Source: Sulfitobacter sp. M05
GTDB taxonomy: Bacteria; Pseudomonadota; Alphaproteobacteria; Rhodobacterales; Rhodobacteraceae
NCBI RefSeq assembly: GCF_029285175.1
Contig: NZ_JABEDH010000001.1
Span: 1,488,001 to 1,552,000, forward strand
Direction of reading: 5' to 3'
DNA: 64,000 bases
Below are positions 44,288-54,507 of this stretch, piece after piece. The position numbers and the translations under genes are program-made. The notes under the pieces are model-generated. The model was not told the DNA's origin. It saw only the letters and a program-made list of their open reading frames with translations, and searched no databases. The first letter of the stretch is position 1; each line of letters begins with the position of its first letter.

Positions 44288-44668
44288 TTACAAGCTCTCC
44301 CAGATACAGGTGTTATCCACAGGACGAAAAGCTTCGAAAAATTGTGTCGCTTCGGGGGCTGGCACACCGAATTCCGTCACACGATCTGCCAGAGAGATGA
44401 TGATCATATCCCCTGCCAGCGCATGGGTGTCGGAGTAGGGCAGCGCCAATGCGGTGCAAAGGTGCATCATATCTTCCGCCGCAACGTCATAGGCCATCGC
44501 CCTGCCCGCGCGCGCAATGTCCGGCGCGATAAAGCGAAACCGCAGCCATGTTTCGCTTTCCACCGCATCCACCAGCACCTCATGCAGGGTGACCGGCTGT
44601 CCCGAGGGGACATCGGCGGCCAACGCAGGGCTGGCGGCAAGGAGAAAGGCAGCGAGGATGGCTTTCAC
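44288..44668 (-). CDS. Secreted hypothetical protein (DUF6497-like)
   Basis: 126 residues from a GTG at 44668 that overlaps the cupin stop (GTGA), with GGAGG upstream. Signal peptide MKAILAAFLLAASPALA, then a compact domain (VLVDAVESETWLRFRFIAPD; MIIISLADRVTEFG) with two Cys (LCTAL, NTCIW) that may form a disulfide. Family assignment is tentative. Periplasmic. Confidence 0.7.
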   Translation of the reverse strand: MKAILAAFLLAASPALAADVPSGQPVTLHEVLVDAVESETWLRFRFIAPDIARAGRAMAYDVAAEDMMHLCTALALPYSDTHALAGDMIIISLADRVTEFGVPAPEATQFFEAFRPVDNTCIWESL

Positions 44669-45063
44669 GGGGCCTCCTCGTCTTGCGTGGGGAAATCGGC
44701 AGGCGAAATGATTTCGATTAGCTCCATATCGTCGGAATGACGCAGTTCGCGGTGTTTGATGCCAGCGGGCTGGAGGACACAGGAACCTTCGCGTAGCAGG
44801 TGTTCCCCCTCGCCTTCATATTCAAACACCACCCAGCCTTTGGTGACATAGACCATCTGGAAATCGAGGTCGTGAGAGTGCCACGTACCGGGGGATTCCA
44901 TACCAGGCACCGCGCGGATCACATGCGCGCCGTGTGTGCCTTTGGTCGCGTCCTTGATGCCAAGGTCGCGGTATTCAAAGAACGGACGCAGCCCCGCGCC
45001 TTTAAACGTGCCGGAGTCTGCGTGGGCTATGGTGAAGGATTGGTTTTTGAAGGGGGAGGTCAT
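44665..45063 (-). CDS. Cupin domain protein
   Basis: 132 residues, a single cupin barrel: GTWHSHDLDFQMVYVTKGW (first metal motif, His/His/Gln) and LQPAGIKHRELRHSD (second motif, His). Metal-binding enzyme or sensor of unknown substrate. Its ATG overlaps the stop of the A+T-rich membrane gene by ATGA, and its own stop overlaps the next gene, so three genes are coupled. Confidence 0.85.
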   Translation of the reverse strand: MTSPFKNQSFTIAHADSGTFKGAGLRPFFEYRDLGIKDATKGTHGAHVIRAVPGMESPGTWHSHDLDFQMVYVTKGWVVFEYEGEGEHLLREGSCVLQPAGIKHRELRHSDDMELIEIISPADFPTQDEEAP

Positions 45064-45941
45064 TTTCTTTCAACCAACTTTTCTAACAATCCCTGTATGG
45101 TTTCTACAGATATCGCTCTAGTCGCACCCGCAACTTTCTGATCCTTGTTCAGAATGAAATTACGTTCTTCGTTCATGAGGCTTTCGGCGAGACTGGAAAA
45201 TTCAGTACCGCCTGACTTGAGGCACGCACCTGCATATCTAAGTTCTAGATTAGTAATCTCGTTCTTATTTTGCTTAATATCAGATTCATTGGATGCATGC
45301 ATGCGAAGGAAAAACGAAGCTGTTAACTGGACAAGCAAAACGATAGTGAGCCTCGGAAAAAACACAGTAGCAAACTCAGAAAAAGTATTTGTCGAGAGAA
45401 CTGGAGTTAGCCAAAAAAGAAGAACACCAAGAGCAACAACAGAAAATATCGAGAAACCCAAGCCAAATGCAAGGTTTGTGGTCGAACGGTTCCTCAACCT
45501 GTCACTTTCTGCGAGCAACCGCATCTGGCTCGTCGCAAAAGCATCTTTCCACTTATCACCACTATCTGGATCAGACCGATCTAAAGCTATAACCGAGAGC
45601 CGATCCAATTCGCTTCTAGCCAAAGACAGAAGCGATCTTGCGTCGTCTCGTTCTTTTTCGAGTTCAATTATGGTTGTTTTTCTTACTTCTTTGCTACGGC
45701 TATCTAAGACTACCCCAAGCAACCCGCTAATATATCTTGATGTTAGAGACGCTGAATCTTCCAACAACTTGAGACTATTCTTGTTTTCGATGATACTCTT
45801 GAGCGCCCTTAGGTAAAGAGGAACTAGGAAACCAGCAACAGCCACCATCCCTACTACACCTAACACAGTTGCTAAAAATTCACTTTTTAAGTTACCGCTC
45901 ACTGCATCGACCAGCAAACTCCAGTTCAAAGAATCTGACAC
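45060..45941 (-). CDS. A+T-rich three-helix membrane protein of unknown function
   Basis: 293 residues from a GTG at 45941 (TGAGGA upstream), starting 11 nt after the pccB stop. Three membrane helices: about 25-47, 163-185 and 192-212; between the first two lies a ~110-residue charged coiled-coil-like domain (ELEKERDDARSLLSLARSEL). The C terminus is another helical domain. Two hand-counted 60-base lines gave 43% and 37% G+C against clearly higher neighbours, with A/T-ending codons, so the gene looks acquired. Family unknown; its stop overlaps the cupin start. Confidence 0.75.
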   Translation of the reverse strand: MSDSLNWSLLVDAVSGNLKSEFLATVLGVVGMVAVAGFLVPLYLRALKSIIENKNSLKLLEDSASLTSRYISGLLGVVLDSRSKEVRKTTIIELEKERDDARSLLSLARSELDRLSVIALDRSDPDSGDKWKDAFATSQMRLLAESDRLRNRSTTNLAFGLGFSIFSVVALGVLLFWLTPVLSTNTFSEFATVFFPRLTIVLLVQLTASFFLRMHASNESDIKQNKNEITNLELRYAGACLKSGGTEFSSLAESLMNEERNFILNKDQKVAGATRAISVETIQGLLEKLVERK

Positions 45942-45951
45942 CCTCAAATCC

Positions 45952-47484
45952 TCACAACGGAATATTACCGTGCTTCTTCCAAGGGGTTTCGACCTTTTTG
46001 TTCCGCAAGGAAGCAAAGGCCCGGGCAATGCGTTTGCGCGTGGTGCGTGGCTGGATCACCTCGTCGATGAACCCGCGCTCTGCCGCCACGAAGGGATTGG
46101 CGAACCGGGCCTCGTAATCCGCGGTATGCTGGGCCAGTTTCTCTGGATCATCCTTATCCGCACGGTGGATAATCTCGGACGCGCCTTTGGCCCCCATCAC
46201 GGCAACCTCGGCAGTGGGCCAGGCATAGTTGAAATCCGATTTCAGGTGCTTGGACGCCATCACGTCATAGGCTCCACCGTATGCTTTGCGCGTGATCAAT
46301 GTGACCATGGGCACTGTCGCCTCGCCGTAAGCATAAAGCAGTTTCGCACCATGTTTGATCACGCCGCCGTATTCCTGCGAGGTGCCAGGCAGGAAGCCGG
46401 GGACGTCGACCAGCGTCAGGATTGGAATCTCGAAACAGTCGCAGAAGCGCACAAACCGCGCGGCCTTGCGCGAACTGTCGATGTCCAGAACACCAGCCAG
46501 CACCATCGGCTGGTTGGCGACGACACCCACGGTGCGACCTTCGATGCGGATAAAGCCGGTGATGATATTTTTGGCAAAGTCTTGCTGAATCTCGTAAAAA
46601 TCGCCCTCATCGCCCAGCTTCAGGATCAGTTCCTTCATGTCATAGGGCGTGTTGGCATTGCTCGGCACCAGCGTGTCAAGCGACGCCTCAATGCGGTCGG
46701 GCTCGTCAAAGAACGGGCGTACCGGTGCCCCCTCACGGTTGTTCGCCGGCAGCAAGTCAACCAAACGGCGCACTTCGGCCAAGGCTTCCACGTCATTTTC
46801 GAACGCAGCATCGGCAACGGAAGATTTCTTGGTATGGGTCCCTGCCCCGCCCAGTTCTTCAGCGGTAACCACCTCGTTGGTGACGGTCTTGACCACCTCT
46901 GGACCGGTGACAAACATGTAAGAGCTGTCTTTGACCATAAAGATGAAATCGGTCATCGCCGGCGAATAGACAGCGCCCCCCGCACAAGGCCCCATGATCA
47001 CGCTGATCTGCGGAATAACACCGGACGCCATGATGTTGCGCTGGAAGATTTCCGCGTATCCGGCCAGCGAATCCACACCTTCCTGAATACGTGCGCCGCC
47101 TGAATCGTTCAGCCCGATCACCGGCGCGCCGTTCTGCATCGCCATATCCATGATCTTGCAAATCTTTTTCGCGTGGGTTTCTGACACAGAGCCGCCCAGA
47201 ACGGTGAAATCCTGAGAATAGAAATAGACCAGACGTCCGTTGATCGTGCCCCAGCCCGTAACCACGCCATCACCTGCAGGCTTTTGATTTTCCATACCAA
47301 AATCGGTACAGCGGTGCGACACGAACATATCGAATTCTTCGAACGAGCCCTCGTCCAGCAGCAGGTCGACCCGCTCCCGCGCTGTCAGCTTGCCGCGCCC
47401 ATGCTGCGCGTCAATCCGGTTCTGACCGCCACCAAGACGGGCAGTTTCGCGGCGCTCTTCCAGCTGTTCAAGAATATCTTTCAT
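45952..47484 (-). CDS. pccB: Propionyl-CoA carboxylase carboxyltransferase subunit (beta)
   Basis: 510 residues with both crotonase-fold halves: [19 protein letters not shown] and [16 protein letters not shown] (N half, acyl-CoA site), and [22 protein letters not shown] and [14 protein letters not shown] (C half, biotin site). Carboxylates propionyl-CoA with PccA. AGAGG precedes the ATG. The divergent spacer upstream (47485-47655) carries TTTGCAAA-type PccR sites. Confidence 0.97.
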   Translation of the reverse strand: MKDILEQLEERRETARLGGGQNRIDAQHGRGKLTARERVDLLLDEGSFEEFDMFVSHRCTDFGMENQKPAGDGVVTGWGTINGRLVYFYSQDFTVLGGSVSETHAKKICKIMDMAMQNGAPVIGLNDSGGARIQEGVDSLAGYAEIFQRNIMASGVIPQISVIMGPCAGGAVYSPAMTDFIFMVKDSSYMFVTGPEVVKTVTNEVVTAEELGGAGTHTKKSSVADAAFENDVEALAEVRRLVDLLPANNREGAPVRPFFDEPDRIEASLDTLVPSNANTPYDMKELILKLGDEGDFYEIQQDFAKNIITGFIRIEGRTVGVVANQPMVLAGVLDIDSSRKAARFVRFCDCFEIPILTLVDVPGFLPGTSQEYGGVIKHGAKLLYAYGEATVPMVTLITRKAYGGAYDVMASKHLKSDFNYAWPTAEVAVMGAKGASEIIHRADKDDPEKLAQHTADYEARFANPFVAAERGFIDEVIQPRTTRKRIARAFASLRNKKVETPWKKHGNIPL

Positions 47485-47556
47485 CGCTAACCTCTGCTTA
47501 ATATTTCGGCGATACTACCGAAAGGGATACCCCTGAGGAAAGGGCCATTGTGCATA

Positions 47557-47605
47557 TTTGCAAAGTATATTCAGCGTGATATCCGCAAACTGCAACATTG
47601 CAAAT
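47557..47605. promoter_or_regulatory. PccR (ScfR-type) binding region before pccB
   Basis: TTTGCAAA at 47557-47564, GCAAACTGCAA at 47585-47595 and ATTGCAAAT at 47597-47605, all within the pccB/MFS divergent spacer. PccR of Rhodobacter sphaeroides recognises TTTGCAAA-type repeats at the pccB promoter; the regulator gene lies 1.3 kb away (48938). Confidence 0.7.
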
Positions 47606-47655
47606 ATTCAGTGACATCATGGACAAGCCCCAATTAGAGGCATAGTTCCATTTGC

Positions 47656-48888
47656 ATGAATAAGGCTTCCCCCCCGATGCCCGACATCCGCTTTCTGGAT
47701 CGCAGCACCCCGCCCGCCGTTTTTACACTGATCACGCTTGCCGGCCTCAGTGCCTTGGTCATGAACATCTTTCTGCCAAGCCTGCCACATATGGCCGAAT
47801 ACTTTGACACCTCTTACGCAACGATGCAGCTGACGGTGCCGCTCTACCTGCTGTGCAGCGCGGTGATCCAGCTGTTCATCGGGCCGATTTCCGACAATCT
47901 GGGCCGTAGACCGGTTATGATTGCCGGCCTTGTTTTGTTCATGTTGGCGACTTTGGGCTGTATCTTCGCCCCGAATACCGGCGTTTTCTTGGCATTCCGC
48001 ATCGCACAGGCCGTCATCGCCACCGCCATGGTATTAAGCCGGGCGGTGCTGCGCGACCTCTACACCCAAGATCAAGCGGCATCAAAAATCGGCTATGTGA
48101 CGATGGGCATGGCGTTGGTGCCGATGGTGGCCCCGGCAATTGGCGGGGCCATCGAACAGGTCGCTGACTGGCACCTTACCTTTTGGCTAATGTTCGTCAT
48201 TGCCGCCGGCGTTCTGGCCCTGGTGATACTGGACATGGGGGAAACCGCAGAGCCGTCCAGCATTTCGATCCTGCGCCAGTTCAGGGAATACCCCGAACTG
48301 CTGCGCGCGCCGCGATTCTGGGGGTATGCGCTGGCCTCGGCCTTCTGTTCGGGTGCCTTCTTTGCATACCTGGGGGGCGCACCCTTTGTCGGCACCACGG
48401 TTTTCGGCCTCGATCCCTTCTGGCTTGGCATCTACTTTGGCGCACCTGCGATCGGGTATTTCGGCGGCAATTGGATCACCGGCCTGTTCGCAACCCGCTT
48501 TGGCGTGAATGCACTGGTGCTTTTCGGCTGTATCGCGGCCACGCTGGGATCAACCCTGTCATTGATCATCTTTCTGACCGGGCACGGAAACGCCGAAACC
48601 TTCTTTGGCATGATGACCCTGATCGGTCTTGGCAACGGGTTGTGCATCCCGAACGCCACCGCCGGCATGCTGTCGGTCCGCCCGCATCTGGCCGGCACCG
48701 CATCCGGCCTAGGCGGGGCGATCATGATCGGCGGCGGCTCTGCGCTTGCGGTGCTGGCGGGGCATTTGCTGACGGCGCAATCCGGGGCCTACCCCTTGAT
48801 CCTGATCATGCTGATTTCCTCGTTTCTGGGCATCATCTCGATCCTGCTGGTGATCCGGCGCGCCAGAATACTCGCATTGCAGTCTTGA
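47656..48888 (+). CDS. MFS transporter, Bcr/CflA (DHA1) drug-resistance type
   Basis: 410 residues, 12 hydrophobic segments. MFS motif A after TM2 (GPISDNLGRRPVMIAGLVL) and motif C-like AGVLALVI region in the first half; N-terminal NIFLPSLPHMAEYF is typical of the Bcr/CflA group. Exports drugs or metabolites by proton antiport. Start at 47656 has only a distant AGAGG and overlaps TTTGCATG. It lies between pccB and pccR and shares the pccB operator spacer, so PccR may control it. Confidence 0.9.
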   Translation: MNKASPPMPDIRFLDRSTPPAVFTLITLAGLSALVMNIFLPSLPHMAEYFDTSYATMQLTVPLYLLCSAVIQLFIGPISDNLGRRPVMIAGLVLFMLATLGCIFAPNTGVFLAFRIAQAVIATAMVLSRAVLRDLYTQDQAASKIGYVTMGMALVPMVAPAIGGAIEQVADWHLTFWLMFVIAAGVLALVILDMGETAEPSSISILRQFREYPELLRAPRFWGYALASAFCSGAFFAYLGGAPFVGTTVFGLDPFWLGIYFGAPAIGYFGGNWITGLFATRFGVNALVLFGCIAATLGSTLSLIIFLTGHGNAETFFGMMTLIGLGNGLCIPNATAGMLSVRPHLAGTASGLGGAIMIGGGSALAVLAGHLLTAQSGAYPLILIMLISSFLGIISILLVIRRARILALQS

Positions 48889-48889
48889 G

Positions 48890-48929
48890 TTTGCAAAGCT
48901 AGGCTAAAGCGATCTGCAAAGCTGCAAAG
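48890..48929. promoter_or_regulatory. PccR autoregulatory sites
   Basis: TTTGCAAA (48890-48897) just after the MFS stop, then CTGCAAAG (48914-48921) directly followed by CTGCAAAG (48922-48929). The last one overlaps the AAAGGG ribosome site of pccR, so binding would block pccR expression. Confidence 0.65.
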
Positions 48930-48937
48930 GGCCCGAC

Positions 48938-50338
48938 ATGGCCATTCAAAAACTCTATGCTGGCGCCAAGCTGCGCGAAGTGCGCACCAAACTGGGCCTG
49001 ACACAAAAGGACTTTGCCGCGCGCCTTGGCGTATCCCTGCCCTATCTGAACCAGATGGAGAACAACAACCGGCCGATTTCCACAACGGTTGTCCTCGCGC
49101 TGGCCTCGGAGTTCGGCCTTGATGTCACCGAGTTAAGCGCCGGTGACAGTGAACGCCTGGTCAGTGACATGCGTGAAGCCATGGCCGATCCGGTGTTTCA
49201 GGGCAAGATGCCCGCCCTTGCAGATATCCGACTTACTGCATCGAATGCCCCGGGATTGGCACGTGCCTTTCTGGACCTGCACCAAAGCTACCGACAGACC
49301 CATGAACGCCTTGCATCCCTAGATGAAGCACTGGGGCGCGAAGACGCGAGAAGTGCGCCGTCCCCTTGGGAGGAGGTGCGCGACTTCTTTCACTATTGCG
49401 ATAATTACATCGACTCGGTCGATCATGCCGCCGAACATTTCGCTGGCCGTGAAGGTGGGCATCGCAACATGCGCGTTGCCGCCGTTTCCGCCCTTGGCAA
49501 TGCCGGTATCACCGTGTCCTTCGAGGATATGGACGTGCTGCGCCAGTTTGATGAAGCGGCCGGAGCGCTGCGCATTTCGGCACGGGCCGCCCCCGAAACC
49601 CAGACCTTCCAACTGCTGTTGCAGGTCGCCTTTACCAAGCAGGACGCACTGCTGGAAGCCACGCTTGATCTGGCGCGTTTCACCACAACGGCGGCGCGTG
49701 ACATCGCCAAGATCGGGCTGGCCAATTACTTTGCCGGTGCGGCGTTGATGCCCTATGCCCGGTTTCATGCAGCAGCACAAAACAACCGCCATGATCTGGA
49801 ACTACTGTCCAGTGAATTCGGGGCGTCGATTGAACAGGTGGCCCATCGGCTTTCCACCTTGCAACGCCCGGGCAGCAAAGGTGTGCCGTTCTTTTTCGTC
49901 CGCGTCGATCAGGCCGGGACGATCACCAAGCGCCATTCTGCCACCCGCCTGCAATTCGCCCGTTTTGGCGGCGCGTGTCCGTTGTGGAACGTGCATCGCG
50001 CCTTCGAAACACCGGGGCGGTTTTTGCGGCAACTGGCCGAAACACCCGATGGCGCGCGCTATATCTCGCTGGCACGCGACATCTCAAAGCCAGCAGGACG
50101 GTTCGGCGCACCGGTACGCCGCTTTGCCATCGCTTTGGGCTGTGAAATGCGCCACGCGGAACAACTGGTCTATGCGGACGGCATGGACATGACCCGCGAT
50201 GCGGCGTTTGAGCCGATTGGTATTTCCTGCCGGATATGCGAGCGCAAAGCCTGCCATCAACGGGCTGTGCCGCCCCTCGAAAGACATTTGGTGGTGGATC
50301 AAAACCTACGCGACGTCCTGCCCTATCGCGTTGAATAG
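48938..50338 (+). CDS. pccR: Short-chain fatty acyl-CoA regulator PccR (ScfR family)
   Basis: 466 residues. XRE-type helix-turn-helix at ~5-65 (YAGAKLREVRTKLGLTQKDF; SLPYLNQMENNNRPIS), a central DUF955-like domain (about 140-330; DIELL-type segment HDLELLSSEFG, VPFFFVRVDQAG) and a C-terminal Cys-rich signature GISCRICERKACHQRA typical of ScfR proteins. These sense propionyl-CoA-related thioesters and activate pcc genes. Located 50 nt after the MFS gene, with its own TTTGCAAA-type sites. Confidence 0.92.
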   Translation: MAIQKLYAGAKLREVRTKLGLTQKDFAARLGVSLPYLNQMENNNRPISTTVVLALASEFGLDVTELSAGDSERLVSDMREAMADPVFQGKMPALADIRLTASNAPGLARAFLDLHQSYRQTHERLASLDEALGREDARSAPSPWEEVRDFFHYCDNYIDSVDHAAEHFAGREGGHRNMRVAAVSALGNAGITVSFEDMDVLRQFDEAAGALRISARAAPETQTFQLLLQVAFTKQDALLEATLDLARFTTTAARDIAKIGLANYFAGAALMPYARFHAAAQNNRHDLELLSSEFGASIEQVAHRLSTLQRPGSKGVPFFFVRVDQAGTITKRHSATRLQFARFGGACPLWNVHRAFETPGRFLRQLAETPDGARYISLARDISKPAGRFGAPVRRFAIALGCEMRHAEQLVYADGMDMTRDAAFEPIGISCRICERKACHQRAVPPLERHLVVDQNLRDVLPYRVE

Positions 50339-50339
50339 T

Positions 50340-51002
50340 CTATATTTTTGATCTGCGCCAACCGGATGCACGGGCCTGTGCTTCGGAACAGAACCACTGT
50401 TCCCCCTTGGATAGATCAATGCCGGTCCTGTCATAATATTTCTGCCCCGGCAGATGGAATATACGCGCGCCCTTGGCGTTGATATTGCCCTTGATCCGGC
50501 AATCGGGATCTGGCGCAACCCGCCCCTTGGTCCGCGTCAGCCGGTAGCGCGCCGGGGCCTCGATGATGAATCCGTGGATGCCCAAATCAGCGACATATGC
50601 GGATTTTTCTTCCAGATCATAGTCATTGGAATATTTCCGATAAGCAAAGGCCAACCCGTCCGCGACCATCTGCCGGCCAATGTCTTCGCCTGCCACAAAA
50701 CAGCGCGCCACAACGCGGTTGTATTTCCGATCCCAATCGGTGGCTTCGCATCGTGCCTGCGCCCCCTGATAGCGGTCGCGCACCTGTCGCGTTACCCAGT
50801 CGCCGCAGCCCCAGTTCTGTCCGCCAAGCGTCGTGCAGGGCTGGTTCCGCTCGGGGGCGTCGATGCCGTGTAAACGTACGCGCACATCACCGACATCCAC
50901 CGTATCGCCATCCACAACACGCAGTTTACCACGCAGCTCAGCCGCTTGGGTGGCGTGGGCAATGGTTACAATCAGGGCGAGAAACGACATGAGTCTTAGC
51001 AT
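50340..51002 (-). CDS. Thermonuclease-family (SNase) secreted protein
   Basis: 220 residues: signal peptide (FLALIVTIAHATQA), then an SNase-like OB fold: RVVDGDTVDVGDVRVRLHGIDAPE, WVTRQVRDRY and ARCFVAGEDIGRQMVADGLAFAYRKYS. The catalytic Arg/Glu pattern is only partly kept, as in many secreted SNase homologues. The C-terminal ~75 residues form an extra domain with paired Cys. Start at ATG 51002 has a weak ribosome site. Convergent with pccR, one base apart. Confidence 0.82.
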   Translation of the reverse strand: MLRLMSFLALIVTIAHATQAAELRGKLRVVDGDTVDVGDVRVRLHGIDAPERNQPCTTLGGQNWGCGDWVTRQVRDRYQGAQARCEATDWDRKYNRVVARCFVAGEDIGRQMVADGLAFAYRKYSNDYDLEEKSAYVADLGIHGFIIEAPARYRLTRTKGRVAPDPDCRIKGNINAKGARIFHLPGQKYYDRTGIDLSKGEQWFCSEAQARASGWRRSKI

Positions 51003-51078
51003 ATCGTTAAAGTGAAGCAGCCCTTCTTAACATTCAACAACAATCACAACATATGGTGAATCACCGCGGCACAAACCA

Positions 51079-52737
51079 CTAACGCTGCTTGGTCTCCCAT
51101 GCAGGGTGATTCCAAGGTTGATCGTTGGCGCGGGCCAGCGGATCAAGCCCCAGCAGCAAATCGGACACTTTTTCACCCACCATGATCGACGGCCCGTTCA
51201 GGTTGCCATTGGTGATCCGTGGAAAGATCGAGCTGTCCGCCACACGCAGCCCGTCCACCCCGATCACCCGTGCCTGCGGGTCCACAACGGCATCCGGATC
51301 ATCTGCACGCCCCATCCGGCAGGTGCCACATGGGTGATAGGCGCTTTCGGCATGTTCGCGGATCACCGCGTCCAGCTCTGCATCACTCTGATGCGCCGCA
51401 CCGGGCTGAATCTCGTGTTTGACAAAAGGCTTGAACGCCTCCTGCGCAAAAATCTCGCGGGTAAGGCGAATGCAGGTGCGGAATTCCTCCCAATCTTCGG
51501 GATGGGACATATAGTTAAAGCGGATTTTCGGATCATCCGCCGGATTGCCCGAGCGCAAAGTGACACTGCCGCGCGACCGTGAACGCATCGGGCCAGTGTG
51601 GGCCTGAAACCCATGCCCCTCCGCCGCCGCCTGCCCGTCATAACGCACCGCAATCGGCAGAAAATGGAACTGAATATCGGGATAGGGCACCCCCGCTTTG
51701 GACCGAATGAACCCCGCGCTTTCGAACTGGTTCGATGCCCCCATGCCGGTCTTGGTGAACAACCATTGCGCCCCGATGACGGCCTTGGACAAAAGGTTCC
51801 AATGTTTATAGAGCGTGATCGGTTGCGAAGCCGCCATCTGGATGTACATTTCAAGGTGGTCTTGCAGGTTTGCGCCGACACCGGGCCTGTCGGCCAGCAC
51901 CTCGATACCATGCTCCGCCAAATGTGCCGCGGGTCCAACCCCCGACAACATCAACAATTTCGGCGAATTGATTGACGAGGCGGCCAGCACCACCTCACGC
52001 TCTGCTTCAATTATCTCGCGCTTGCCGCCGCGCAAGACTTCAACCCCGGTGGCCCGCCCGTCAGAAATCACCACCCGCTGGGCAAGGGCCTGAACCAGCT
52101 CGACATTGCCGGTCCTTTGCGCTGGCCGCAGATAAGCATTGGCAGCAGACCAGCGCCGGCCTTTCCACACGGTTTGCTCCATCGGGCCGAAACCCTCTTG
52201 CTGCTTGCCGTTGTAATCATCCGTCACCTGATATCCGGCCTGCTCCCCCGCCCGCACAAAGGCCTCAAACAGCGGATTGTCCCGCTTGCCCCGGCTGACA
52301 TGTAACGGCCCGTCCGTGCCACGCCAGGCCGGATCACCTCCATGCCCACCAGAATGCCAATTCTCCATCCGCTTGAAATAGGGCAGCACATCAGCATAGG
52401 CCCAGCCCTGCGCGCCGGCCTCTTCCCAATGGTCATAATCCTGCGCATGACCGCGCACATAGACCATGCCGTTGATCGACGAAGAGCCGCCAATCACCTT
52501 GCCACGCGGACAAACCAGCTTGCGCCCGCCCAGATGTGGCTCTGGCTCGGAAGAATAGCCCCAATCATAGCGTTTCATGTTCATCGGGTAAGACAGGGCC
52601 GCCGGCATTTGAATAAACGGCCCGGCATCGGTGCCACCATGTTCGATGACAATCACGCGCCGTCCCGCCATGGCAAGCCGATACGCCATGGCACAGCCCC
52701 CACTGCCCGCACCCACAATTACAAATTCAGCCTTCAT
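51079..52737 (-). CDS. betA: Choline dehydrogenase (GMC oxidoreductase)
   Basis: 552 residues from the ATG at 52737 (AGGAG upstream). FAD motif [19 protein letters not shown] (residues ~6-24), GMC signatures [20 protein letters not shown] and [18 protein letters not shown], catalytic His in [11 protein letters not shown] and a second in NGNLNGPSI region. Oxidises choline to betaine aldehyde (and on to glycine betaine) at the membrane. Last gene of the bet operon; its leader carries strong stem-loops. Confidence 0.96.
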   Translation of the reverse strand: MKAEFVIVGAGSGGCAMAYRLAMAGRRVIVIEHGGTDAGPFIQMPAALSYPMNMKRYDWGYSSEPEPHLGGRKLVCPRGKVIGGSSSINGMVYVRGHAQDYDHWEEAGAQGWAYADVLPYFKRMENWHSGGHGGDPAWRGTDGPLHVSRGKRDNPLFEAFVRAGEQAGYQVTDDYNGKQQEGFGPMEQTVWKGRRWSAANAYLRPAQRTGNVELVQALAQRVVISDGRATGVEVLRGGKREIIEAEREVVLAASSINSPKLLMLSGVGPAAHLAEHGIEVLADRPGVGANLQDHLEMYIQMAASQPITLYKHWNLLSKAVIGAQWLFTKTGMGASNQFESAGFIRSKAGVPYPDIQFHFLPIAVRYDGQAAAEGHGFQAHTGPMRSRSRGSVTLRSGNPADDPKIRFNYMSHPEDWEEFRTCIRLTREIFAQEAFKPFVKHEIQPGAAHQSDAELDAVIREHAESAYHPCGTCRMGRADDPDAVVDPQARVIGVDGLRVADSSIFPRITNGNLNGPSIMVGEKVSDLLLGLDPLARANDQPWNHPAWETKQR

Positions 52738-52751
52738 CTCACCACTCCTGT

Positions 52752-52823
52752 GATTCTGCGCGGGGTCAAGGATCGCAACGCGACCGGGCTTTGCCCGGCT
52801 TGTCCTTGAGGCTGCGCAGAATC
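52752..52823 (-). promoter_or_regulatory. Large stem-loop in the betA leader
   Basis: GATTCTGCGC (52752-52761) pairs with GCGCAGAATC (52814-52823); inside, TCAAGGA (52766-52772) pairs with TCCTTGA (52803-52809) and CCGGGC-TTT-GCCCGG (52784-52798) forms the tip. It begins 14 nt before the betA ATG and could modulate betA translation or mRNA stability. Confidence 0.6.
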
Positions 52824-52840
52824 GCACCTAAAAATTGAAC

Positions 52841-52877
52841 AGGTGTCTTGAGCCACAGTATGTGGCCTCAAGCACCT
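52841..52877 (-). promoter_or_regulatory. Second long stem-loop in the betB-betA spacer
   Basis: Arms 52841-52857 (AGGTGTCTTGAGCCACA) and 52861-52877 (TGTGGCCTCAAGCACCT) pair almost fully around a 3-nt loop. No T run, so a processing or stabilising element rather than a clear terminator. Confidence 0.55.
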
Positions 52878-52996
52878 CTCAGCAGCTTTAACTCGCTGCC
52901 CTAACCTCAACCGATCCCATCAGAAAACCGGGGCAGCACATCCCGGGGCACGCCAAGAATATAATGTGCGTCAGCACACCTTCGGATCACGCCCGG

Positions 52997-54454
52997 TCAA
53001 AACGGCGCTTCGACATCGTCCATGCGCACAAACACCGACTTCAGCTGCGTATAATGTTCGATGGCGGTCTTTGCGTTTTCACGCCCGACACCGGAACTCT
53101 TTGATCCACCAAACGGCGCTTCGACCGGCGCATCATTATAGGTGTTGATATAGCAGGTGCCGGCCTCGAACCGCGCAGCCACCCTATGGGCGCGGGCCAG
53201 ATCACGGGTAAACACACCAGCGGCCAGACCAAATTCCGTGTCATTGGCGCGGGCCAGAACCTCGTCTTCTTCCTCAAAATCCAGCACCGCCATAACCGGC
53301 CCGAAAATTTCCTCGCGGGCGATGACCATGCTGTCGGTCACATCCGCAAAAACAGTCGGCTCAAGGTAATACCCATCGCGTTCCAGTTTCTTGCCCCCGG
53401 TGACCAGACGCGCACCTTCGGCCTGCCCTTTCTCAATATAGCCCAGCACGATATCCATCTGGCGCTGTGATACCATCGGACCAAAGCTGGTTTCGGGGTC
53501 CATCGGATCACCAATCACCGCATTGCCCAGACGCTCGGCAAGTTGGGTCAGAAACTGCTCCTTGATTGCCTTATGCACAAACACCCGGGTGCCATTGGAA
53601 CAGACCTGACCAGAGCTGTAGAAATTCCCCAGAATGGCACCGCTGACCGCGTTTTCGACATCCGCATCCTCGAAAACGATCAGCGGTGATTTCCCGCCCA
53701 GCTCCATTGTAACATGTTTGATCCCGGCCGCTGCGGCAGCATAGACCTTGCGCCCCGTCGGCACCGATCCGGTCAGGGATACCTTGTCGACACGGGCATC
53801 TGTAACCAGTGCATTGCCAACCTCGCCCATGCCCTGCACCACGTTGTAGAGCCCTGCGGGCAAACCCGCTTCATGCAAGACTTCCGCCACCTTCAAGGCG
53901 CAAAGCGGTGTGGTTTCGGAGGGTTTAAAGATCATTGCATTGCCGCAGGCCAGCGCTGGTGCGCCTTTCCAGCAGGCAATCTGTGTCGGATAGTTCCACG
54001 CGCCAATGCCGACACAAACGCCCAGCGCCTCGCGGCGGGTATAGACCCAGTTTTCGCCCAGCTGGATGTGCTCCCCGGTCAGGGTTGCCGCCATGCCGCC
54101 GAAATACTCAAGCGCATCCGCCCCGGAGGTCGCATCCGCAACGCTGGTTTCCTGATAAGGTTTGCCCGTGTCATAAGTTTCCAACACCGACAGATCATGA
54201 TTGCGCGCGCGCATCAGATCTGCGGCTCTGCGCAGGATACGTCCGCGCTCGGTCCCGGTCATCGCGGCCCACGCCGCCTGTGCCGCCTTTGCAGCGGCAA
54301 GCGCGCGTTCCACGATCTCCGGTGTCGCGGCATAAACGGTGGCGATTTTTTCACCTGTGGCCGGGTAAATCACGTCGATCGGGGTGCCAGCGGTATCTTC
54401 GACATATTCACCGTTGATGAAATGGCTGGCCTTGGGCTGTGTATCATAGGGCAT
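52997..54454 (-). CDS. betB: Betaine aldehyde dehydrogenase
   Basis: 485 residues, aldehyde dehydrogenase fold. Catalytic Cys285 (SSGQVCSNG) and general-base Glu251 ([10 protein letters not shown]), NAD site [16 protein letters not shown] and [11 protein letters not shown]. Oxidises betaine aldehyde to glycine betaine. No good Shine-Dalgarno sequence before the ATG, suggesting coupling to betC, 53 nt upstream. Confidence 0.96.
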   Translation of the reverse strand: MPYDTQPKASHFINGEYVEDTAGTPIDVIYPATGEKIATVYAATPEIVERALAAAKAAQAAWAAMTGTERGRILRRAADLMRARNHDLSVLETYDTGKPYQETSVADATSGADALEYFGGMAATLTGEHIQLGENWVYTRREALGVCVGIGAWNYPTQIACWKGAPALACGNAMIFKPSETTPLCALKVAEVLHEAGLPAGLYNVVQGMGEVGNALVTDARVDKVSLTGSVPTGRKVYAAAAAGIKHVTMELGGKSPLIVFEDADVENAVSGAILGNFYSSGQVCSNGTRVFVHKAIKEQFLTQLAERLGNAVIGDPMDPETSFGPMVSQRQMDIVLGYIEKGQAEGARLVTGGKKLERDGYYLEPTVFADVTDSMVIAREEIFGPVMAVLDFEEEDEVLARANDTEFGLAAGVFTRDLARAHRVAARFEAGTCYINTYNDAPVEAPFGGSKSSGVGRENAKTAIEHYTQLKSVFVRMDDVEAPF

Positions 54455-54507
54455 CGGATAAGAACTTTCATGCCTCCGGCGGGAGGTTTAAGGGCAAGAT
54501 GAAGGGG

